Program-made: the position numbers and the translations under genes
In this document: piece by piece, positions 22,637 to 32,600 of the stretch
Layout: every line of letters begins with the position of its first letter
How positions within the stretch are numbered: the stretch's first letter is position 1
Origin: Evernia prunastri
Lineage: Eukaryota > Ascomycota > Lecanoromycetes > Lecanorales > Parmeliaceae
Direction of reading: 5' to 3'
Assembly (NCBI GenBank): GCA_003184365.1
Contig: NKYR01000026.1
Span: 124,001 to 188,000 of the forward strand
DNA length: 64,000 nucleotides
Notes under the pieces: generated by a model
What the model saw: only the letters and a program-made list of their open reading frames with translations
Database searches by the model: none
What the model was told of the DNA's origin: nothing

Positions 22637-23493
22637 ATGCTCTCTCAAGATCGCTGAGTCCGCCAGTCTCCTCAAATCGGGAACTTCGAGGATACTCAGG
22701 AGGAGTTGGATTGATACGGTAGCAACCCCGAGGGCATCGATCGTTCCGCCCCTGACGCGTACTCTGACGAGAATATGACTCTCAATCAGGAGAAGAATAA
22801 CAGTGATTCTAGCGACGGCGAGTGAAGTCGCCCCACGTATTCTGACGCGTCCAGGTCGCCGTCGCCTCCGAAGCCCTCTACCTCCCTTCCTCCCCCCCTT
22901 TCTATCTCCCTCAAACGCAAAGCCTCCGCCTTCTTAGACGAGAAGAAAAAGTCTCGTCGAAAGGATACCAAGCGCAGCAAACCCGCCCCGGTAGTGACTT
23001 CGGAGCTGACGTCAACAATGCTGAAGTTGCCTTCGCATATCCCAGAGACGCGTCAAGCTGCTTTTCATTTGAATACGCGGTGGATTGGAAGGACGATGTA
23101 AGGGAGCGCATTTCCGCCCAGTGGATGACGATGTTAAGGCAAATGACCGGGCCTATTCGTCAACAAGGGGTTCAAGAGGCCCTGAAAGAGCTCGCCGGCG
23201 ACGGGCATAACATAGTCCGGTTAGAGGCGCCAGCGAGGCGGAGGCGTCTAAACGATGAGGAGGAAGCGGAGAATTAATTTAGACTACATAGTAACACCAC
23301 CAATGAAGTCGCCTTCCCCGTGGAAATCTCCAGATTCGACGGCGGTGAGTCTCGTTTCCGCCCTGTATACCTTGGGACGACGGAGACTTCCATTATACAA
23401 ATAGCCTCAGCGGCGAGGTCGACAGCGAGAGAGACCGACAGCGAGGTTAAGGAGGCCGAGCCTTATTTTGGTGGGACCCCCATACAAATCTAG
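22637..23493 (+). pseudogene. Eroded gene with in-frame TGA stops, family not recognised
   Basis: A frame starting at ATG 22637 reads coherently as an acidic/serine-rich then lysine/arginine-rich polypeptide (for example SPSPPKPSTSLPPPL, LKRKASAFLDEKKKSRRK) but meets three TGA codons before 22990. Each could come from CGA by a C-to-T change. Further right, a second coherent frame reads ...DWKDDVRERISAQWMTMLRQM and ends at 23277, and a third (23299-23493) contains EVAFPVEISRFDGGESRFRP. The composition suggests a former nuclear or element-encoded protein; I do not recognise it. C-to-T stops fit repeat-induced point mutation but do not prove it. Confidence 0.4.
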
Positions 23494-23994
23494 CGCAGCC
23501 GGCTTGTAACCTTACTATCGGTATTTTTTTTAGCGTTGACTGAGGTATAGAAACACCCGGGTAGACCTTAGTTAGCGCCGTCACCAGGACCAACGACGAG
23601 CATACCTATCCATCATCACCGCACCAGGATTGCTTTGACCAAACAGCGTGCAGGAAGCTTACGGTTGACGATACGATTGATAGCTGCCTCTAAAGCATGT
23701 TTCTATAGCATAGGCTTTTCGCAGGAGCTCGGTTTTAAGAGGGAATCATGTCATAGATGGATGGAGCATGCAACAGGAGATGAAAAAAAACCGCTCCACC
23801 ATTGTACCAGCGCCATTAGGAATCGAACCGAATACAAATTGAATGCCACCAGCGAACAGCATGTCAGCAACTAGCTCAGAGATAGCGCTAAATCTCTAGC
23901 CAGACTGGCTATCTTTTTGTCTCCTTCATATACTTTACGATTCTAACTTATCAATCGAGGATGTACTGAGCAATTCGAGCAACGGTGATACCGT
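23494..23994. other. Intergenic region
   Basis: Nothing I can support as a gene. A single match to the Pol III B-box consensus (minus strand, about 23817-23827) is not accompanied by tRNA-like stems. Confidence 0.35.
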
Positions 23995-25196
23995 TTATGT
24001 CAACCTCGGACTCACGTCCTCCCCCCTATCCTTTGCCCAACCTTCATATCCGTCAGGGAACTTCTTGATGAGAGCTTGCATAGCATCGACGCAACTAGGC
24101 ACTTGCATTAATTTTCGACAATCACGTGGCTTTGACATACACCTCGGTAGGATACGTACTAGGTTCTGTAGCGGACGTCTCCCGGGTATATCACCATACC
24201 TTTCAGGTCCCACCTCCTGCCTTGTGCATTAGTGATGGCTATCCCGCTCTCTTAGGCCAATCCTGACCTATGGCTTACAGGCAATACAGAACACTTCTGT
24301 CCTCTTGATCTTCTTCTGGCGCTGAAACTGGAAAGTGCCTGAAGTAAGCTTCCATGAACGGCCTCCCTATTTTGTGCCGAGCCAGTCGCCACGGTGCAAG
24401 GTCCCCTATTTAATTAGCCAAGCAATAGAGCAATGATTCGGCTTGTCTTACATTCATTGTGGGCGTATAGGCACGCGGCATCGTACAATACCGGCCTACC
24501 GTCCTCAACATCAACTGAAACATTGCCAGAATACAGGTCTCCATGTACAAGACTTGGCTCGATATGCCTGCCTCCAGTCTCGAGCGGTCGAAGTAATCGA
24601 GGGACCACCTTCTTCATTGTCTGTCCGAACAAATCTCTCAGCTCTTCGTCTGGGCCTTGCGACTCCTCTATTGTCGTTATCAATCTTTCCATTGAACGAG
24701 TAAAGAAGTCCTCCCAGGAATCCGTCCAGGTATTGTACTGAGGCATTTGACCCACATACGTTGGGACCGGAAATCCATACCTGCCATTCGGTGAGCTGCT
24801 TTTTGCGTGAAGCTCGGCGACCTTGGTAGTAAATGTTTGGATGTCAGGCACTCCATCTGTGACATCGACGAAGTGACAGAGAAAGAAGTGAACATTCGAA
24901 TTCGAAGCATAGGTACCCCATGCGATGGGAGTAGGAGTCGAATCTGGGATGACTTTGTGAAGGGTTGTCATGGAGATGAACTCGCCGGACACCATGGCTT
25001 TTCCGATGTCGCCTTGGGCTACCTGCTCGTTGCATACGTTAGTTCTGAAAACTCTTGATATAGTGTATCAGGTAAGTCCTAACAACCTTAATGAAGAAAG
25101 ACTGCGAGGAGCCGTCTACTTGCTCCGTCTGGATTTTGGCTGTTCGTGTCCAATGACTAGCTCCATGGGGAAAGACTCCCGAGACTCGAGTGCCAT
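23995..25196 (-). CDS. Fructosamine/ketosamine-3-kinase family protein
   Basis: Small-molecule or glycated-protein kinase of the fructosamine kinase family, which phosphorylates ketosamines on glycated proteins so that they decompose. From the 5' side: ATG 25196 (MALESRE), a segment HGASHWTRTAKIQTEQVDG and FFIK, an intron (GTTGTT donor, ACTAAC branch site, about 25020-25083), then VAQGDIGKAMVSGEF, the catalytic HGDLYSGNV loop and YDAACLYAHNE metal-binding segment, and FMEAYFRHFPVS. An intron follows LYC; the remaining residues (WDLKGMVIYPGDVRYR, then DAMQALIKKFPDGYEGWAKD to stop 23995) are spread over more than one frame, so the last exons are uncertain. The 5' end may also extend to exons between 25270 and 25520. 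Probably cytosolic. Confidence 0.75.
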
Positions 25197-27963
25197 TTGG
25201 AAGTTCTGAGTGTCACAATTGTTAGGATGTCCATCTTCTCAAATTATCTTGCAAAGACTCACTGCCTAAAGCATTGTCGTCGACGAAACGTATCGATCTC
25301 TCATCCACTTCGTTTTCTCGACTCCCTACGACATCTGTGTGTCAGCAATACTTCTTTGCGTGTGACGGTGGGGTATTTTGTGGATTCTGAGTGTCAGTGT
25401 TCCCGGATCATTTCTTGCAACTCAAAATTATTTCTCGGATTGGGGATCAATGACACGGAAAGATAGCTTACAGAACTTCCACCTGTCTTTCTGGGCCATT
25501 ATATAGTATTATTGAGAATGACTTATCATGGTCTTAGTGATCTCTTGTATATTTTTATTTCGCATGCTATGGGAAAGCAAAAGAAGAATGTAGGATGTAG
25601 AAGAGACAGCTTTTTATGTACAGTGAAGCGCGTGCCAAGGCCACGCTAGTGTTTGGAAATTGTCTGTCAATTTGCTAGCTGTCAATGCAGGCCATTGGTT
25701 GGCTGGTTCCAGCACTCCCACACAATTCAAATGATGCGCTGCACGCACGTGAGTCTCTCCAACGCAGTCCACAAATAGACTGCTCGCTTTAGCTCTGCTG
25801 AAATCCAGTTTGATGTGTAAATGTAGTGTATTTGTCACCGCTTAGGGTCCTAGTAAACCCGTTCGCTGCCATGTCTTTGCTGAGACCAATTCGAATTACA
25901 CGGTCCCAGGTGTGCATTGTAGCCATTTCTTTGTCCATGGCCCCTTGGCATTGTTTGGTGGTGTAGAGGCCGACCATTACTTGTCGGTTGCATTTGATAT
26001 GGGCGACGGCCTGCTGGGTTCACGATTTGATATCGTTTCATGTCTCATTGAGAAGTGGTTATTGACAAGGCTTGAAAGTGCGCTTTGGGCGCAAAGTGTG
26101 GGTTGCGTTGGTATATGGATCTGGGTGCAATCACGGGCTGTCCGGAGGTACCCTTACAACATCGTCTTCGGATATGATCAAATGGTAGTCTCCCACATCT
26201 CCGAGGTCTTCGGAGTATCCATCCGGGCTGAATATTATCAATGTTCGGTAGATTCATGTGAGTATTATCGACCGCCTCAGATGTGTTTTGGTGTTCGGTA
26301 CTATCGTCTCCTGTATCAAATTACTGCAGAGCTAGATTCATCGAATAGAATCCGTTCCAATTCAGCTTTGCTATGACCCTGTGTCCGCACGGTAGGGCTA
26401 TGATTGGCCGCATGGGCAATCCTTGAATGGCGATTTCAGCAAGTGCGGAGATTGGGACGGAGACGCAAGTAATTCTTGAGCATTCCGGCTTGCGACACCG
26501 TCCAAATCGGGCTGGTGCCAAGCTGAGCCGCTTTTTTCTCTGACTTGTCCCATTGCAATTCTTGCGAACAAGCCTTTTCGACCATTCTAACCTGAAGATG
26601 CGGAGAAGTGTGCGGGGAGACTCAAGCGTCTTTGGAGTCTTCTGGCTTGCGACAATGCCAAAATTGAAGCTAGTGTCAAGCGAAATGGCTTCGCTCTTCC
26701 TCCTCTTCTGCATTTGGGTTATTTTTGAGTCATTTGCCGTTGTGAAGGAGTCGTTGCGACCATCCGGGCCACCTCAGCGTCGAGTTGATCGAGAGACTTA
26801 CTCTACTCAATTTTGCGCTCTTCGATTATCGAGTTCCTATCTGTTTGAGGTGCCGAAGAGTTTGCTGAGAAGCCTCTGAATTCGTCTTCTTCCACATCGT
26901 CCTCGCAAGCAAGGAATTGGATATGTGCCATGGCCGAAATGTGGATTGGTTGGTTGGTTGGTCAGTTATATTATACTGGACATCATACGAGTTATCTCGC
27001 GAAGGGCTTCATAGGCGTCAAAGGCCAAGTCAGATACCCACTCCCATCGCTAGCTAGATACATACGTCTATCGTTCTCAAGTGTAGACCGCCTTACGCCG
27101 TTTTCACGCTTAACAAGTACTCGGCCGTAACTTATCGCTATTAATCCGATAGGACTCGAGATCCATCAAACATACAGCTCCCTTTCGATATAGAGATTCG
27201 GAAGAGAGGCGACTATCTACATGATATTAGTATTATCTCTGATCTCTTCCAGCGCACAGTGTAGTAGATGATGATCCATCTCGTGTAGATATAGTCTTGG
27301 CTGGATTTGCTCGATTACCTTGTGTAATCGTGAATCCAGGTGGTTCGATTAGACGACTCTTCAAGTACTCGCGCCGCGTGGTCTTTCCGGATTTCCAGTT
27401 CCGTTAAATCCTCCAAAATCTTGTGGGAAAAGAGGGAAGAGTATTGGTGATTCTAAAGATATCTCTCGTGGAAAGACGCGTGTTTATTTAACGCCACGCC
27501 AACTTTATCGTTGTCTCTGTAGGATTCGAACCCACGATAAGTAGCTGTATCGAGTACAGGTCTACCGTTGCCAGTAGCAGTGTGTGTCAAGTCATTTACG
27601 TCAAGAGGAAATTATAAAAGTCTCATCGGTACCTTTATTCTATAGGTACTCCCCTTGCCAAGACTACTACCCTACAGGGCTGACGTGGACCCCTTGCCTT
27701 AGTCTGTTCTCTTAAATTCGTTAGGTAGCCTCTCGTACCGAAAAAGCCACCAGCAACCAGATCATTGACCCAGGTCAGCTTCCTAAAACCTTTACCGCGA
27801 GCTTGTCTGTCATTATAAACAACAGCTTCTGCTGACAAGGTAGCCTTCCCAAATACCGATCCCTCTGCACCAATACTCAATTCAACAGAAGCTTGCGTAT
27901 CCCCCGGTTCCTCAACCCCAGCAACCACCTCTCTTCAATTCCGAAGCTAGCCGGGAAGCAGCC
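25197..27963. other. Intergenic region of 2.8 kb, with a tRNA-like element
   Basis: Possible 5' exons of the kinase gene lie at 25270-25520. Several frames of 100-150 codons (25912-26376 plus; 26321-26713 minus) show no recognisable domain. A tRNA-like, Pol III-box-bearing stretch lies at about 27508-27580 on the minus strand. The last ~200 bases are the leader of the sugar transporter gene. Confidence 0.4.
27508..27580 (-). repeat. tRNA-like / SINE-head candidate
   Basis: The minus strand has a perfect B-box (GGTTCGAATCC) within a five-pair T-arm (GTGGG...CCTAC) and, about 40 bases upstream, a D-arm-like hairpin CTAC-TGGCAACG-GTAG. The anticodon-like stem is imperfect and no acceptor stem pairs, so this is not a functional tRNA. 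Box spacing fits a tRNA-derived SINE head or decayed tRNA. Confidence 0.3.
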
Positions 27964-29291
27964 ATGGCCGACTTCAAGAAGAGGGACGACACTGTTATCG
28001 ACATGGACGAGAAAACGGAGCGCGGCTATCATTCACCTCCAAGGTCTCCAGGTCCCAAAACTCCCACGGGTGGAGCAGCGCCGATTGCAGCTGTCGCGAA
28101 TAACCCCGTCTTTCCAGTTCTTAGCTATTGTGCTTCCTCGATCTTGATGACCGTGACGAACAAGTTCGTTCTTTCGGGATCGTTCAATTTGAACTTCTTT
28201 CTGCTTTGCGTTCAGGTGAGCCGCAGACGCTAGGATTTGGGGAGAAGTTGTGCTGATCGTTACTCAGTCCGTAGTTTGCGTAATTGCTATTCAGACTTGT
28301 AAGACCTTTGGAGTTATCACATACCGGGATTTCAATTCAGACGAGGCCAGGAAATGTGGGTTCTTCCAGGTGTCCGCTCTGGCATATCGGCAATTGACAA
28401 CTTTCTAGGGTTTCCCGTATCACTATCACTCATAGTGATGATATATACCAGCACCAAGGCCCTCCAGTTCCTCTCAATTCCTGTCTACACCATCTTCAAG
28501 AACTTGACCATCATTCTTATTGCCTACGGGGAGGTGCTATGGTTCGGCGGATCCGTTACCGGGATGTCTCTCTTCTCTTTCGGCTTGATGGTTCTTAGCT
28601 CAGTCATCGCGGCATGGGCAGATATCCAGCATGCGCTTCAAAGCTTTGGGCATGCCAGCGACGAAGCTTCGGCCAGAATATCGACGCTCAATGCTGGATA
28701 CATGTGGATGATGTTGAACTGTATTTGCAGCGCAGCTTATGTACTTGGTATGCGGAAGCGGATCAAGTTGACCAACTTCAAAGATTTTGACAGTATGTGG
28801 CATCCCGCATCTGTAGTGTACAAAGCTAAATTTTGGTCGCAGCTATGTTCTACAACAACGTCCTCTCGATTCCCATCCTTCTCATCGCCTCCGTCTTTGT
28901 CGAAAATTGGTCTTCCGAAAACGTGATAAAGAATTTTCCAGTTGAGCAGCGCAATAATATTATTGCAGCCATGGTTTTCTCCGGTCTCTCCTCGGTTTTC
29001 ATCTCATACACTTCAGCCTGGTGTGTTCGCGTCACATCGTCAACTACATACTCCATGGTTGGCGCACTCAACAAATTGCCCATTGCGATCAGCGGTCTTA
29101 TCTTCTTTGACGCCCCGGTCACGATTCCGTCTGTCTCTGCTATCGCTGTTGGATTCATTAGCGGTATCGTGTATGCGCTCGCAAAGGTCAAGCAAACGGC
29201 GAAGGCGAAGATGGGAGGGGGATTGCCAACTACCAGCCCAGCGCCAATGAGTGCGAGCATGCAGAGCGCTAGGGACTCATTCAAATCTTAA
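27964..29291 (+). CDS. VRG4: GDP-mannose transporter (VRG4/GMT type)
   Basis: Golgi nucleotide-sugar antiporter of the DMT superfamily supplying GDP-mannose for mannan and glycoprotein mannosylation. From ATG 27964 (MADFKKRDD) a ~50-residue cytosolic tail precedes about ten membrane spans. The family motifs FYNN and the GDP-mannose recognition motif GALNK are both present (in MFYNNVLSIPILL and MVGALNKLPIA), with SYTSAWCVRVTSSTTYS between them. Three introns: after FFLLCVQ (GTGAGC..CAG, ~28216-28267), after ARK (~28353-28408, rejoining WFPVSLSL), and after NFKDFD (GTATGT..GCAG, ~28794-28842). The C-terminal tail is basic and serine-rich. It lies head-to-tail with MMM1. Very likely essential. 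Confidence 0.93.
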
Positions 29292-29800
29292 AACGACCTG
29301 TCCAAGTTCTTGCGGGCGACTAATACGTGTGCGTACGAAGAGCAAGAGGTGGCTTAAAGAGAACATTTAAGGAGCAGGGCGTTAGGTGCAGAATTGATAC
29401 TTGATGACCAGAGCTGCTGGATAGCTATTCTTCAGACGCATTGGCCAATGCCTGGTTATCTACATTGTGACAGGGAGTGTCTGGTGTTTGTCGAATGTTC
29501 CTATTCGGTGTATCTATAGGGATGTTTGAAGGCATCTTTTACTTTAGTACGATAGAATTGAGCAATTGAATGTTCGCATTGGCTTAGAAGGAAATAACGA
29601 AGAATACGAGTTTAAAGGCATTGGAACTCTAGATGCTGCAAGCGATACGGTATTTTGTAAGGACTGCTCGACATATAGTCTTGGCGCTGAAGAGCTACCC
29701 TTTCTTTCGGATCCAAACAACCACCATATTTTCTACCTCTTTAATTTTAGAGGTAATATGATGGGTCCATTCATAAATCATTCCACCGCTCTTCGATAGC
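29292..29800. other. Intergenic region between transporter and MMM1
   Basis: It contains the 3' end of the transporter gene and the MMM1 leader. The small frame at 29566-29799 has no recognisable features. Confidence 0.4.
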
Positions 29801-31167
29801 ATGAGTAGTCTTCAACGTACGTGCGAGCCTACCGGCATTTGAGCGGAGTGTGCTAACACCACTCCAGATGCTTCTCCTCCGCAGGCTCCACCACAGCAGT
29901 CCTCGTGAGCTCTTTAGAACACCAAGATACGGGTCTCCTACATGCTGATGTTTCCCATAGCCTTTCATTCACCCAAGGTTTCTTACTCGGCCAACTATCC
30001 GTCGTGATTTTGATCGGCTGCTTCATCAAATTCTTCATCTTCGGCGACCCTCCCTCCCCGGAAACCACAGCCTCCGCTCGTGCCCTCGCCCGTCGAGATC
30101 GCAGTCGCTCCGTCTCCCTCACTTCCTCATCCTCCACTCCCCACAAGCTCAACGGCAAACGGTCCGCCTCCCACGTCCTCCGGCCCCCGCCGAGACTGAC
30201 CACGGCCACGATCCTCTCCAAGACGTATTACAATGTCAACTCCCACCAGCCGGAGAGTCTGGATTGGTTCAACGTCCTGATCGCGCAGACGATTGCGCAG
30301 TTCAGGAACGATGCGCACGATGACGATGCGATTCTGGAATCTTTGACTGGGATCCTGAACGGGCAGCAGAAACCAGGGTTCCTGTCGGATATCAAGGTCA
30401 CGGAGATCAGTCTCGGGGAGGAATTCCCGATCCTCAGCAACTGTCGAGTCCATCCGGTGGACGATGGCGATACGAACGGGCCTGAAGGGCCGAGGTTGCA
30501 GGCGAGGATGGATGTCGACCTGAGTGATTTCATCACGCTGGGGGTCGAGACGAAGATCATACTCAACTACCCCAACCCGCTCACCGCCGTCTTGCCCGTC
30601 GCGCTGGCCGCCTCGGTCATCCGCTTCTCCGGCACGCTGTCCATCTCCTTCCTGCCGTCGCACCCCACGCCCGCGAGCACCCCGTCCGGCGCGCAGCACC
30701 AAGCACCTTCGACCACCCCGACCACTCTGGCCTTCTCCTTCCTCCCGGACTACCGCCTCGACCTCAGCGTCCGCTCGCTGGTCGGCTCCCGCTCCCGCCT
30801 GCAGGACATCCCCAAGATCGCCCAGCTCGTCGAGAGCAGGCTGCACGCCTGGATCGACGAGCGCTGCGTCGAGCCGCGGGTGCAGCAGGTCGTCCTGCCG
30901 AGCCTGTGGCCGCGGAAGAAGAACACGCGGGGGCCCGGGTCCGCGGACGGGGAGGAGGCACCCGGGCCGAAGGAGGCGCCGAGGGACGTGAGGGAGGAGG
31001 CGAGACGGGAGGTGGAGGAGGAGAGGAGGAGGGATGGGGAGGGGAGGGGAAGGGAGGGGGGCGGTGGGGGGACGGTCGATGCCAGTGCGTTTGAAGAGGG
31101 TCTGAGGTGGAGGAATAGGACGTATGAGGGTTTGCCGGGGAGTATGCCTGGCATGATGGTGAATTGA
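29801..31167 (+). CDS. MMM1: MMM1, ERMES maintenance-of-mitochondrial-morphology protein
   Basis: ER-membrane subunit of the ER-mitochondria encounter structure, transferring phospholipids through its SMP domain. Two small 5' exons (29801-29816 and 29868-29904) are needed: introns 29817-29867 and 29905-29960 have GT..AG ends and CTAAC/CTGAT branch sites and restore the conserved start, MSSLQH... followed by SLSFTQGFLLGQLSVV. One membrane span (~GQLSVVILIGCFIKFFIF) follows the short lumenal N-terminus. The SMP domain starts at KTYYNVNSHQPESLDWFNVL and includes TLGVETKIILNYP and AFSFLPDYRLDLSVRSLVG. The C-terminal ~80 residues are low-complexity Arg/Glu/Gly from a polypurine tract, then a conserved-looking end (RWRNRTYEG). 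The long antisense frame across this gene is a codon-bias shadow. Confidence 0.95.
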
Positions 31168-32600
31168 CAGGTTGCCGGGTCTGAGAATGTATGTTCTGGA
31201 CAAGTTGCTCGCCGCCTTCACTCAGCTGTATTCGTGGCTACACACCATAAAATTAAATCACGATTCTGCTCGAGGGGCAAATCCTTCGGCAGGACACTTG
31301 TGCTGCATGATGTGCGTCTGATGTGAACGTAGGAATAGATAGATAGATGGACATAGAGGCAGTGAAGATATTGATAGGCACTGGGAACGGAACAGTGACC
31401 CGCAGGAGTGATGTTCTTTCCAGTGAGAGGGCCATGAATAGTGTTTTGGGTTGATTGTTACGACTTTGGATACATTGGTAGAGTATGTGGACGTGGACGT
31501 GAGTGGGTGAGGTCAAGTGTAACATGGCATACAATCATGGATAGTAATTAATAATTATAAACACTGTGTATGTGGGTGCAGATCCAGAAGCCGGTCGTCT
31601 CTATCAATACTCGTCATGGCGCCCTCGCGCAAACCAAAATGAACGTTCCATCGGTATTCCAATCCAGTCCAGTAATCCAATGAGTCCGTATTCCCCCAAA
31701 AATTTGGTCATATCCATCCTTTTCCTTTTTCCGTCCCACCTATCTCTATGTACAGTTCCGCGTTGACAAACCAGCGCTGCCCAGCCAGACACCCACCCTT
31801 CCCAAGACAGCCTGATCAGGATGCTGAAGGGGCTGTTCCAGTTTCTGCTCCAAATCCCTACGCTGCGTGACGTTCTTTCGGCGGAATCGTATCACCATTC
31901 CTCAATCTCTGCTCCTCGTCAGTCAGATTACGCCCCCCGGTCACACCCGCCCGCGTACTCGTGTGCACCCCTCTCCACATTCTCTGCGTACTCCTATCCC
32001 TAATGCTTCTTATTCTTTCATCCCCTAGCCGTCCCCACTGACAATTCCTACCAGGCGCCTGCGGTCTCGAATCCTGACTTTTTCTGTGGCCAGTGCCTGG
32101 TCAGTGGCTCGGCTTGGTGCCGGTGGTATTGCGTTTGAAGGCCGAGCGGAGCATCTCACCGAGTCAGGATCAAAGAAGGCGGCGTTGACGACTCGTTGGA
32201 CGGTGGGGCGACAGGCGAAGGTGATGCCAATGTATATTTCATGGCAAAAACAGATGCTAGGGTGGGGGTACGACTAAGTGACATCGGTTTGGACGAGCCC
32301 GGGTTGCTATGGCCCAAGGGCGCGCTATGGCGGCGCCGCGGATGCTGTGGAGACTTGAGTTCAGTTGTGACTGTCGTCGAATAATAGAGCAAGGAAAAAA
32401 GGCCTAATTGCGAAGGACTGGTTTCCGTTCAATGCATCGAGGAGGAGGATTTAGCTTTGTAGTCGACGTTCTCTTCTTGACTCTGTTGCCATAGTAGGAG
32501 GCCGCGGGTAATGGGAGGGTACCGTAGTCGCAGAAATTGAAGGCGTAGTCTACTACTCGTCTTTCGACATCCGTATCAGCTCACATACCTCTTTGGTCCT
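31168..32600. other. Convergent intergenic region between MMM1 and the histidine kinase
   Basis: No gene supported; frames are short and unrelated. The two genes converge, so this is 3' flanking sequence. Confidence 0.4.

Noticed and set aside
23817..23827. B-box match (minus strand) as a tRNA gene
   Set aside because: No T-arm, D-arm or acceptor pairing; one such 11-mer is expected by chance in a window of this size.
25912..26713. Two opposed frames of 130-155 codons as genes
   Set aside because: No recognisable motif, no plausible splice partners, and no codon pattern like the neighbours; left as non-coding.
30127..31221. 364-codon reading frame antisense to MMM1
   Set aside because: A shadow of GC-rich codon use in MMM1; Arg/Pro/Gly-rich, no domain and no splice or start context.
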